A DNA stretch of 64,000 bases, taken from Pelagibacterium lacus. Its GTDB lineage: Bacteria > Pseudomonadota > Alphaproteobacteria > Rhizobiales > Devosiaceae. Below are positions 35,301 to 42,623 of the stretch, one piece after another (position 1 is the first letter of the stretch; each line of letters opens with the position of its first letter). Where the stretch lies: assembly GCF_003345525.1 (NCBI RefSeq), contig NZ_QQNH01000005.1, positions 124,001 to 188,000 of the forward strand, written 5' to 3'. A program made the translations under genes and the position numbers. A model generated the notes under the pieces. That model ran no database searches. It was not told the origin of the DNA and saw nothing but the letters and a program-made list of their open reading frames with translations.

Positions 35301-37116
35301 CGGCGCCGGCGCGCGAACGCAGGGTCATGTCGTGCAGATAGCGCACCTCGCGCCCGGCCGGCCGGATCTGGTAGGTCCGCTCCTCGATCACCGAAAAGCC
35401 GAAATTCTCCAGCGTCGGCACCCGGGCCGAAAGCGGGATGGCATCGGCGCGATTGTAGACCGAGAGGCTGAGGCTGTCCGGGCCCTCGCGGCCCGCCGCC
35501 AGCCGCACCGCCAGCGGCGTATCAGGCCCCAGGGTGCGGAAAATGGCGATGTCCTCGAGGGCATCGGCATGGGAATGATCGGCCTGGTAGCCGGCGTCGA
35601 AGGCCTCGCTGTATTCGGCCACCGCCGCGCTGCCATGGGCCGCCGAGCGCAGCCGGTCGGCGAAGGTGCGGGCGATTTCGCCGATCTCGGCTTCCAGCGC
35701 CTCGCGGCTCGGCTGCGGGGTCGGCCCGCCGGTGCGGCCGATGATGAAATGCACCCGGGCCAGGTCGCCCTCCGGGAAATCGGGGGTGAAGGCCGAGACA
35801 TGGCCCTCATAGCGGGCGGCGAGATGCTGCCCGATCCGGGCCCGCACGGTGGAATCGAAACGGTCGCGCGGTAGGTAGACCAGCACCGAGACGAAATTGT
35901 CGAAGCGGTCGATGCGCGGCAGCACCCGCACCCGCGGGCGGTCGGCGAGGGTGGAGATCACCGAGGCGAATTCGAAGAGCTGCGCTTCGGTGATCTGGAA
36001 CAATTCCTCGCGCGGATAGCTGTCGAGGGCGTTCATCAGCGCCTTGCCCGCATGGGAATGGGGATCGAGGCGCGAGCGGCGCATGGCGTCGGCGATCTTG
36101 CGGCGCACCAGCGGCACCTCCGCATGGGGCGTCGCCAGCGCGGCGGAGGTAAAGAGGCCCACAATGCGCAATTCGCCGGTGATCCGCCCCGACGTGTCGA
36201 AGGTCTTGACCCCCACATAGTCCATATGCACCCGCCGGTGCACCAGCGCCCGCCGATTGGCCTTGGTGACCATCAGCGGCTCGTCGGTGGCCAGGAATTC
36301 CAGGTGCTGGGCGGTGGTGTGCACATAGGCCTCGCCCTGGCGCAGATAGAGATAATCCGGGTCGCGCAATATGCCCAGCCCGCTCCCCTCGACCGGGGCC
36401 AGCGAACGGGTCTCGCCCGCCCCTTCGAGGCGGTATTCGCGCATGCCGAGGAAGGTGAAATTGTGATCGGCCAGCCAGGCGAGGAAGTGGATCGCCTCGG
36501 CCAGGGCCGGCTCGCGCATTTGCGGGGGATGGTCGCGATAGGCGATGACGGCGCCGCGCAGGCGTTCGAGCATGTCGCGCCAATCGAGCACGGCGGCGCG
36601 CACCTGCGCCATGGTGCGGTCCAGCTCCCCGGCGATGGCCTCGGCCGCCCCGGGATCGGCCGGGGTGTCGATATGGACCTGCAGCACGCTTTCATTGCGC
36701 GTCTGCGGGCCCGGTTCGGCCAGAACCGTCCACGGCGTCGTCGTGGTATCGACCGCGACCACCGGATGGGTCATGAACTGGATCACCGCGCCGGTCGACC
36801 GGATCGCCGCTAGGGCGGAATCGACGATGAACGGGGTATCGGCGGAATAGATGTCGATGATAGTCCGCTCGGCCAGCGCCGGGTCCTCTGGCCGCCAGAT
36901 ATGGATATCAGCCCGGCCGGGCTTGCGCTCCCCGATGCGCGAGAAGCTGCGCTCCAAAAGCGGTTCGAGCCGGGCGGGCGGGTAGAGGGCGAGGTCCTGC
37001 TCGTCGGTCGCGGCGATGGCCTTGGCGATGAAGCGGGCCAGCCCCGGCCGCTCGGGTTCGAGGGCCGCGATGCGGTCGGCCCAGCGTTCTGGCATCGCGT
37101 GGTCACTTTGGCTCAT
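32353..37116 (-). CDS. gdhB: NAD-specific glutamate dehydrogenase, large (about 180 kDa) type
   Basis: A 1587-residue enzyme of the L_180 GDH class, which converts glutamate to 2-oxoglutarate with NAD and is a major catabolic route in alphaproteobacteria and pseudomonads. The N-terminal third carries ACT-like regulatory segments. The catalytic part has GGLRWSDRPEDFRTEILGL, KNAVIVPIGAKGGFV and the Rossmann region with GVGDMSGDVFGNGML. A long helical C-terminal domain follows. The length matches the family. It appears to be transcribed alone, after the terminator behind hppA. Confidence 0.95.
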   Translation of the reverse strand: MSQSDHAMPERWADRIAALEPERPGLARFIAKAIAATDEQDLALYPPARLEPLLERSFSRIGERKPGRADIHIWRPEDPALAERTIIDIYSADTPFIVDSALAAIRSTGAVIQFMTHPVVAVDTTTTPWTVLAEPGPQTRNESVLQVHIDTPADPGAAEAIAGELDRTMAQVRAAVLDWRDMLERLRGAVIAYRDHPPQMREPALAEAIHFLAWLADHNFTFLGMREYRLEGAGETRSLAPVEGSGLGILRDPDYLYLRQGEAYVHTTAQHLEFLATDEPLMVTKANRRALVHRRVHMDYVGVKTFDTSGRITGELRIVGLFTSAALATPHAEVPLVRRKIADAMRRSRLDPHSHAGKALMNALDSYPREELFQITEAQLFEFASVISTLADRPRVRVLPRIDRFDNFVSVLVYLPRDRFDSTVRARIGQHLAARYEGHVSAFTPDFPEGDLARVHFIIGRTGGPTPQPSREALEAEIGEIARTFADRLRSAAHGSAAVAEYSEAFDAGYQADHSHADALEDIAIFRTLGPDTPLAVRLAAGREGPDSLSLSVYNRADAIPLSARVPTLENFGFSVIEERTYQIRPAGREVRYLHDMTLRSRAGAVPDLAESAYRLEAAMIAVSTGAVENDGYNKLTLLAGLGHEDVVILRALGHYLRQIGIAYSQTYIWTALAHQPALARALVALFHTLHDPALTGDREAKAAALHQTITAGLDAIASIDEDRIIRRLLNLIEASLRTNLYQRVDGAARPALAIKFDPHRIDGLPEPRLYREIFVYSPRVEGVHMRGGAIARGGLRWSDRPEDFRTEILGLVKAQMVKNAVIVPIGAKGGFVPRQMPPDPDRDTFMAEGTACYKIFIGALLDVTDNLLGDTVLPPEMVFRRDADDPYLVVAADKGTASFSDTANAISTARDFWLGDAFASGGSAGYDHKKMAITARGGWEAVKRHFREMDIDIQTQGFTVAGVGDMSGDVFGNGMLLSKTIRLVAAFDHRDIFIDPDPDSERAYRERQRLFDLPRSSWADYDAALISEGGGVFSRQTKSIPLSPQMQTLLGLATPTAGPGEIISAILRAEVDLLWFGGIGTYIRASDEADAEVGDKANDAIRVAGRDVRARVVGEGANLGVTQRGRIEYALGGGRINTDAIDNSAGVNSSDLEVNIKIALSDMVRSGALDMEARSAFLAEMTDEVAALCLRNNYLQPLALSLIERRGMAEFPDLVDLMAELEATGELNRAIEYLPDDAVLAERAAAGTGLTRPELAVLLAYAKNTLYTELLASPTPDDPYLARELYRYFPATLERRYPETIETHRLRREVIATVLANAMINRGGPAFVSKLVAMTAAEPGAVAFAYALARDSFELPGLHAAIDALDNRVPGDLQLTLYAEAQALQVSQALWFLRNEDFTEGLSDLVERYREGIAAIRVALPDLVSPFLAESIATREKQFEEGGTPPDLARRIAALSVLSLAPDAVLVAYKCDVDVLDAATAMFKVIEMFRIGQLTEQGAMLTAADRFDRMALDRAMANLLRALRDLSSDILSAGDGPVADRIAAWKAPRRSAIARLGDTVADLTEGELTLSRLSVAAGLLSDLVRS

Positions 37117-37210
37117 CGCCCGCTTGTCCTCAACTGCTCCGGTGGGAGGAGCCTAAGCGCCTCCCGGTCCAATGTCCAACAGGCCCGGGCCGGCCTGACC
37201 TGTCTCTGGC

Positions 37211-37240
37211 GCGAAAGAGCCGGGCACTCCTGCCCGGCTC
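37211..37240 (-). terminator. Terminator downstream of hppA
   Basis: On the minus strand AGCCGGGC, loop AGGAGT, GCCCGGCT, then CTTTCG. An 8-bp perfect stem about 40 bp after the hppA stop, upstream of gdh on the same strand. Confidence 0.75.
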
Positions 37241-37277
37241 GGGTTTGCGTGGTCTCGTGGTTGGTTCCGGCCGGGCC

Positions 37278-39413
37278 TTAATGCAGCACGGCCAGCAGCA
37301 GCAGCGCGATGATATTGGTGATCTTGATCATCGGGTTGACGGCAGGGCCGGCGGTGTCCTTATAGGGATCGCCCACCGTATCCCCGGTCACCGAGGCCTT
37401 GTGGGCCTCCGAGCCCTTGTAATGGGTCTGCCCGGTGGAATCGGTGAACCCGTCCTCAAAGCTCTTCTTGGCGTTGTCCCAGGCGCCGCCCCCCGCCGTC
37501 ATCGAGATGGCGACGAAGAGGCCGGTGACGATCACCCCCAGCAGCATGGCCCCCAGCGCGGCAAAGGCGGCCGCCTTGCCGGCGATCAGCAGGATGGCGA
37601 CGAAGACCACGATGGGCGAGAGCACCGGCAGCAGCGAGGGGACGATCATTTCCCGGATCGCCGCCTTGGTCAGCATGTCCACGGCCCGGCCGTAATCGGG
37701 CTTGGTGGTGCCTTCCATGATGCCGGGGTTTTCGCGGAACTGGCGCCGCACCTCGACCACCACCGCCTGCGCAGCGCGGCCCACGGCGGTCATCGACATG
37801 CCGCCGAAGAGGAACGGCAGCAGCCCTCCGAACAGCAGCCCGACCACCACATAGGGATCGGCGAGCGAAAAACTCACCTCGCCCACGCCGAAGAAGAAGC
37901 TGCCCTCGGCGGCCGTCGCGATGAAATAGGAGAGATCCTGGGTATAGGCGGCGAACAGCACCAGCGCCCCCAACCCGGCTGAGCCGATGGCATAGCCCTT
38001 GGTCACCGCCTTGGTGGTGTTGCCCACCGCGTCCAGCGCGTCGGTGTTTTTCCGCACCTCGTCGGGAAGGCCGGCCATTTCGGCGATGCCGCCGGCATTG
38101 TCGGTCACCGGGCCGAAGGCGTCGAGCGCCACGATCATGCCGGCCAGCGCCAGCATGGTCACCACGGCCACCCCGATGCCGAACAGGCCGGCGAGGGAAT
38201 AGGTGACGATGATGCCGGCGATGATCACCAGGGCCGGCAGGGCGGTGGATTCGAGCGACACCGCCAGCCCCTGGATGACATTGGTGCCATGGCCGGTGAT
38301 CGAGGCCTCGGCGATGGAATTGACCGGGCGGCGATTGGTGCCGGTGTAATATTCGGTGATCCAGATGATCAGCCCGGTGATCACCAGCCCCGCCACGCCG
38401 CAGAAATACAGCGACCAGGGGGTAAAGACCGTATCGCCCACCGCGATCACCCGATCCATGTCGCCGAACATCAGCCACATGATCGGCACAAGCGCGATGA
38501 GGGACAGAACGCCGGTGGCGAGCACGCCCTTGTAGAGCGCGCCCATGATGTTGCCCGAAGCGCCGAGCTTGACGAAATAGGTGCCGATGATCGAGGTCAG
38601 GACGCACGCGCCGCCAATGGCCAGCGGCAGCACCATGCCGATGAGTTGCAGGTCGGGCGGCAGGATGATGGCGGCCAGCACCATGGTGGCGACGATGGTC
38701 ACCACATAGGTCTCGAACAGGTCCGCCGCCATGCCGGCGCAATCGCCGACATTGTCGCCCACATTGTCGGCGATGGTGGCCGGGTTGCGCGGATCGTCCT
38801 CGGGAATGCCCGCTTCGACCTTGCCCACCATGTCCCCGCCCACATCGGCGCCCTTGGTGAAGATGCCGCCGCCCAGCCGGGCGAAGATGGAAATCAGCGA
38901 GGCGCCGAAGCCCAGCGCAACAAGCGCATCGATCACCACGCGATCGGTGGCGGCAAAGCCCAGCCAGGTGGTGAGGACGAGGAAATAGACGGTGACCCCC
39001 AGAAGGCCGAGCCCGGCCACCAACAGGCCGGTGACCGCGCCGGACTTGAACGCCAGGTCGAGCCCGCCCGCCAGCGAGGTGGTGGCCGCCTGGGCCACCC
39101 GCACATTGGCGCGCACCGACACATGCATGCCGATGAACCCAGCCGCCCCCGACAGCACCGCCCCGATCAGGAAGCCGATGGCGGCATAGATGCCGAGCAG
39201 CAGCCAGGCGGCGACGAGGATGACGACGCCCACAATGGCGATGGTGGTGTATTGGCGCTTGAGATAGGCGATGGCCCCCTCGCGCACGGCGTTCGAAATC
39301 TCCTGCATGCGCGCCGTGCCGGCATTGGCGGCCAGAAGCGCGCGCGTAGTCACGATGCCGTAGACGACCGACAGGACGCCACAGGCAACGATCAGCCATA
39401 AGGCCAAATTCAT
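37278..39413 (-). CDS. hppA: Membrane-bound proton-translocating pyrophosphatase (K+-independent type)
   Basis: A 711-residue integral membrane protein with about 16 helices that couples PPi hydrolysis to H+ pumping. The catalytic loop [24 protein letters not shown] and the following acidic DNVGDNVGD are intact. [19 protein letters not shown] carries Lys at the position that is Ala in K+-dependent enzymes, which predicts the K+-independent class. Homologues energise acidocalcisomes or the inner membrane in alphaproteobacteria. A 325-bp region upstream must hold its promoter. Confidence 0.95.
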   Translation of the reverse strand: MNLALWLIVACGVLSVVYGIVTTRALLAANAGTARMQEISNAVREGAIAYLKRQYTTIAIVGVVILVAAWLLLGIYAAIGFLIGAVLSGAAGFIGMHVSVRANVRVAQAATTSLAGGLDLAFKSGAVTGLLVAGLGLLGVTVYFLVLTTWLGFAATDRVVIDALVALGFGASLISIFARLGGGIFTKGADVGGDMVGKVEAGIPEDDPRNPATIADNVGDNVGDCAGMAADLFETYVVTIVATMVLAAIILPPDLQLIGMVLPLAIGGACVLTSIIGTYFVKLGASGNIMGALYKGVLATGVLSLIALVPIMWLMFGDMDRVIAVGDTVFTPWSLYFCGVAGLVITGLIIWITEYYTGTNRRPVNSIAEASITGHGTNVIQGLAVSLESTALPALVIIAGIIVTYSLAGLFGIGVAVVTMLALAGMIVALDAFGPVTDNAGGIAEMAGLPDEVRKNTDALDAVGNTTKAVTKGYAIGSAGLGALVLFAAYTQDLSYFIATAAEGSFFFGVGEVSFSLADPYVVVGLLFGGLLPFLFGGMSMTAVGRAAQAVVVEVRRQFRENPGIMEGTTKPDYGRAVDMLTKAAIREMIVPSLLPVLSPIVVFVAILLIAGKAAAFAALGAMLLGVIVTGLFVAISMTAGGGAWDNAKKSFEDGFTDSTGQTHYKGSEAHKASVTGDTVGDPYKDTAGPAVNPMIKITNIIALLLLAVLH

Positions 39414-39738
39414 TGTCTATTCCCCTCACAAATCCGGCCCGGCACGGTGTCGGGGATGCGCGTATCGGCCATCGCCCCCGCCCGGACCCTTCCTCCTTGT
39501 TTCCGATGCTGCCGGGCTCCTCTTCCCATTGGCAGAACCGGAACCGCCCCTCAGGCGGAACACTCGGGAGGATGGCGCAAATACAAGGGGCAGGCAATGG
39601 CTATTCTCGCCCCTTTTCGGGACAGCATTGCTGGCTTATCGGGGGCTAGGGCCTTGGCGGCGCGGGGAAATGCCCGGGCATCCCTATTGACCTTTCGCGC
39701 CGCCGCGCCCCTTTCCGGGCGCGGCGCTCACCCAGGCG
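39414..39738. other. Intergenic region between yggT and hppA
   Basis: A 325-bp spacer with no credible gene. At about 39696-39726 a G+C-rich inverted repeat (GCGCCGCGCCC-GGAAA-GGGGCGCGGCGGCGC on the minus strand) follows yggT and may end its transcript, though no T tract follows it. The remainder should carry the hppA promoter; no convincing -35/-10 pair was seen. Confidence 0.35.
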
Positions 39739-40044
39739 TCAGAGGGCGCCCATGGCGGCCTGGCGCATCAGGGGATAGAGGATCACCAGGCGCAGGAAGT
39801 AGATAATGAGGAACAGGACGATCGGGGAGATGTCGAGTCCGCCGAAATTGGGCAGGAACTGGCGGATCGGCCGCAGCAGCGGATCGGTGATCTGATAGAG
39901 CGCGTTGGCGATGGTCGCCACGAAGCGGTTGGACATGTTGAGAATGTTGAAGGCCAACAGCCAGCTCACGATCACCTGGGCGATCATGATGAAGATGACG
40001 AGGCCTAGCACCAGGTCGATAAATTGCAGCAGTCCAAACAGCAT
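39739..40044 (-). CDS. yggT: YggT family membrane protein
   Basis: A 101-residue protein with two or three hydrophobic helices and the YggT pattern: LLQFIDLVLGLVIFIMIAQVIVSWLLAFNI, RFVATIANALYQITDPLLRPIRQFLP, and a terminal LIIYFLR. Homologues are linked to cell shape, osmotic tolerance and SepF-like division functions; the role is not settled. ATG 40044 gives the family length. Confidence 0.9.
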   Translation of the reverse strand: MLFGLLQFIDLVLGLVIFIMIAQVIVSWLLAFNILNMSNRFVATIANALYQITDPLLRPIRQFLPNFGGLDISPIVLFLIIYFLRLVILYPLMRQAAMGAL

Positions 40045-40382
40045 AGGCGGCGTCCTTGTCTGATCGTGCGCTCCGGCCCGGCCGGAGGATGATCGCAATA
40101 TCTAAGCGGTCGGCGCCGCAGGGGCAAGACACCCCGGGCGGCGCGGCCTCGAAAGAAAAAAGGCCCGCCCCGGCACTATGGCGAGGTCAGGGCCTTTGAA
40201 AAGTTCATCCGGTACGCAACACACAAAGATCCGGACGAGAAGCCCAATGCAGCAAGCGTGCCAACAGAGCCCCGGACCAGATGATGCGGTGCGCGGCGGG
40301 CTAGGGGCCATATATGGACCGAACAGCATCGGGCACCGCCGACCCGAATTGCAAAATGCAAGGCCGGCCTTGCACTCTGCAA
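40045..40382 (-). ncRNA. Region with a candidate minus-strand small RNA
   Basis: A 338-bp spacer without a supported protein gene. At 40357-40374 lies the perfect palindrome TGCAAGGCCGGCCTTGCA followed by TTTTGC on the minus strand, a likely terminator for the TerB-like gene. A second minus-strand terminator is at 40152-40197 (AAAGGCCC pairing GGGCCTTT, then a T-run). Two terminators in series suggest a separate transcript of about 150 nt between them. Its promoter is unclear; CATATA near 40310 could be a -10. Confidence 0.35.
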
Positions 40383-40844
40383 CTAATCCCCGACCGGGTC
40401 GGGCGGGGTGGTGGCGCGCCGCGCCTCATTGCGCAACAGGGTGCGCTGGCGGGTCGAGACGCCGATCAGCTCGGCCACCCGCCACACCATATTGTCCTCG
40501 AGCTCGTGATTGGTGTCGTCGACGAACACCACCTGCCACATCATGCGCACGATCTCGGCCTTTTCCGCGTCCGACAGCCGGGCGAGTTGCGTGGTGAACT
40601 GGTAGAAATCCACCGCTTCGCGGTCCCGGCGCCGCGCCTCGGCGATCAGCCGTTTCACCTCGCCGTCGTCGAGCCCGTAATGGTCCCGCAGCGCCCGGGC
40701 GATGGCCGCGGTTTCCACCGCGCTCGCGGCGCCGTCGACCGCGGCGAGATGGATGAGCAGGGCGGCGACGGCGAGCCGGGGTTCGGCCGCGGCGCCGGTC
40801 GCTTTTTCCGGGCCGCCGAACAGGCGGGAAATGGCTTCGAACAC
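40383..40844 (-). CDS. TerB family (tellurite-resistance-like) protein
   Basis: A 153-residue helical protein of the TerB/DjlA-N type. LAVAALLIHLAAVDGAASAVETAAIARAL, then LARLSDAEKAEIVRMMWQVVFVDDTNHELEDNMVWRVAELIGVS, repeats the TerB metal-binding acidic helix pattern. The start is GTG 40844 with AAGGAC upstream. TerB domains are thought to sit at the membrane with stress-related partners; no ter operon is nearby, so a direct tellurite role is unlikely. Confidence 0.82.
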   Translation of the reverse strand: MFEAISRLFGGPEKATGAAAEPRLAVAALLIHLAAVDGAASAVETAAIARALRDHYGLDDGEVKRLIAEARRRDREAVDFYQFTTQLARLSDAEKAEIVRMMWQVVFVDDTNHELEDNMVWRVAELIGVSTRQRTLLRNEARRATTPPDPVGD

Positions 40845-41073
40845 GCTGGAACGGTCCTTGCGACGAGAGAATAAAGGATGGCTTGACCCTAGCAGGCCAT
40901 GCGGTCCGCTCAAACGCCCCGTCGCCCCGGTGACGCGGATTTTACCGGCCTGTCGTTTCGCTGCCACAGCCCGCAGCCGCCCGGAACGCATGAGGCATTT
41001 TCGGGGATTGTTTACCGTTCCGGCCCTAATGTTACTGCCGCAATTGGGGCCAGTGCAGGGGGGTAGCGGCACG

Positions 41074-41610
41074 ATGTGGGCGGCATGGGCACTGATCGCC
41101 GGCGGCGTGTCGCGCGTATTGGGGGAAATCGTCGAGGTGGTCGGGGGCGGGCGCACCGATCCGAGCACCGTCATGACCGCCCTCGGCCTCGTCCTCGTCG
41201 CCATCGGCTTTACCGGCCTGTGGCGCGACGCCGCGACCAGCCCTTTCGGCCGCATCGGGGTGACGTTGGTCGCGCTGGGGGCGCTGGGCTTTACCGCCAT
41301 CGCCGCCTGGTCGCTGTCGCAGGGGACGCTCGACATCGCCGACATCGCCCAGACCCCCGCCTTCCGGCTCACCGCCGCCCTGACCCTGCTCGGCGCGGCG
41401 GGGCTGGCGGTGTGGCTGATCGGCTCCCCCGCCTATCCAATCTGGATCGGGGTGGTGATGTGCCTCTCCATGGCCCTGTCGCTGGCGAGCAGTTTTGTCG
41501 CGCTGCCCAGTCTCGTCCAGCCCCTCATCGATATGGTAATGGCCCTTACCTTCATCCAGCTCGGGCTTTCGGTGCGCGAGCAGCGCAAAAAGGCGAAACC
41601 AACCCCATGA
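41074..41610 (+). CDS. Small polytopic membrane protein, tandem copy 1
   Basis: A 178-residue protein with five or six hydrophobic helices. It opens with WALIAGGVSRVLGEIVEVVGGG and ends with a short basic tail. I recognise no family. ATG 41074 follows AGGGGGG by about ten bases; ATG 41029 is an alternative. Its stop overlaps the start of the next gene (ATGA). The two products share an opening pattern, LIAG-x5-GEI-x5-GG, and similar topology, which suggests an old tandem duplication. Confidence 0.7.
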   Translation: MWAAWALIAGGVSRVLGEIVEVVGGGRTDPSTVMTALGLVLVAIGFTGLWRDAATSPFGRIGVTLVALGALGFTAIAAWSLSQGTLDIADIAQTPAFRLTAALTLLGAAGLAVWLIGSPAYPIWIGVVMCLSMALSLASSFVALPSLVQPLIDMVMALTFIQLGLSVREQRKKAKPTP

Positions 41611-42173
41611 TCCTCGCTCTCGTCCTCATAGCCGGCACGCTCCTCTGGGCCGGGGGAGAAATCGCCATGCTGGCCGCAGGCGGCATCATGCCCACCCCCG
41701 GCTGGATCGCCACGCTGGGGCTCTATGTCGCCGGCGCCGGATGCTTCGCGCTCAAGGACCTGCCGGCGGTGGCCCGGCCGGGCCGGGTGGGCATCGTGCT
41801 GGTGGCCTTCGGGGCCATCAGCTTTGCCACGGTGATGACCATCGTCCTGACCTCGGGCCTGCTGGGCGCCATGGCCGAGGGCGCGGTGGGCCACGCGCAG
41901 ATGGTCTATACCCCGTTCTACCTGCTGGCGCTGGTCTTCATGGTGGCCGGGCTGGTGGCGCTGGCGCTGCATTTCCGCGCCGCGCCGGGGCCGCAAGGGG
42001 CGTTCTGGGGCGCGGCGCTGCTCGCGGTCCTCACGCTGGCGCGGCTGGTCTTTGCCAGCCTGCCGCTCTATCACGAGGCGGTGTCGGCGCTGGTGGCGCT
42101 CTACCTCCTGTGGCTGGGCGTGATCGCCCTGCGCCGGACCACGGCGCAGAGTACCGGACGCGGCGCTGGCTAA
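41607..42173 (+). CDS. Small polytopic membrane protein, tandem copy 2
   Basis: A 188-residue protein with about six hydrophobic helices. It starts LALVLIAGTLLWAGGEIAMLAAGG, which parallels the N-terminus of the upstream protein. No family or catalytic motif is recognised. It is translationally coupled to copy 1 by a 4-base overlap, so the pair may form a heteromeric membrane complex. Its 3' end overlaps that of the convergent pterin dehydratase gene by 4 bp. Confidence 0.7.
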   Translation: MILALVLIAGTLLWAGGEIAMLAAGGIMPTPGWIATLGLYVAGAGCFALKDLPAVARPGRVGIVLVAFGAISFATVMTIVLTSGLLGAMAEGAVGHAQMVYTPFYLLALVFMVAGLVALALHFRAAPGPQGAFWGAALLAVLTLARLVFASLPLYHEAVSALVALYLLWLGVIALRRTTAQSTGRGAG

Positions 42174-42466
42174 AGCGCCTCGATGGCCCGGGCGAGGTCG
42201 AGATCCTTGCGGGTCACCCCGCCCTTGTCATGGGTGATCAGCGCGATCTCGACGCTGTTGTAGCTGTTGGACCAGTCGGGATGATGGCCGGCCTTTTCGG
42301 CCAACAGCGCCACCCGGGTCATGAAGGCGAAGGCGCGGGAAAAATCCTTGAAGGTGAAGGTCTTGGCGATCGGCCCCGCCTCCGAGAGGGTCCAGCCCGT
42401 CAGCGCACCCAGCGCGGTTTCGATCTCCGGGCGCTCCAGCGGCGCCCCCGGTCCGGCATCTGTCAT
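42170..42466 (-). CDS. phhB: 4a-hydroxytetrahydrobiopterin dehydratase (PCD/DCoH)
   Basis: A 98-residue enzyme that dehydrates 4a-hydroxytetrahydropterin after phenylalanine hydroxylation, and may also have Moco-related roles. The signature KAGHHPDWSNSYNSVEIALITHDKGGVT carries the catalytic HHP motif. No phenylalanine hydroxylase gene is nearby. The stop codons of this gene and the plus-strand membrane-protein gene overlap, so the two transcripts must overlap at their 3' ends. Confidence 0.93.
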   Translation of the reverse strand: MTDAGPGAPLERPEIETALGALTGWTLSEAGPIAKTFTFKDFSRAFAFMTRVALLAEKAGHHPDWSNSYNSVEIALITHDKGGVTRKDLDLARAIEAL

Positions 42467-42623
42467 GGCATCGGCTCCCTGATTGGCACGACGGCTTAAA
42501 CCGGTTCTTTACCACGCCAGCAAGTCCTGGCTGGAACCGGCCATTTTCGCAAGCATTGTCAACCTGATGCCCATTTCTGGCAAGCGATGATACCCCGCTA
42601 CCCAAAGGCAGGCCCAAAAATAC

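Noticed and set aside
33037-35874. Long plus-strand reading frame (about 945 codons) opposite the NAD-glutamate dehydrogenase gene
   Set aside because: It is the antisense shadow of a GC-rich coding region. The translation is low-complexity Gly/Ala/Arg/His with no family resemblance, and the minus-strand protein is unmistakable.
40102-40382. Short minus-strand reading frames between yggT and the TerB-like gene
   Set aside because: They contain two terminator hairpins, lack good ribosome binding sites and resemble no family. A non-coding explanation fits better.
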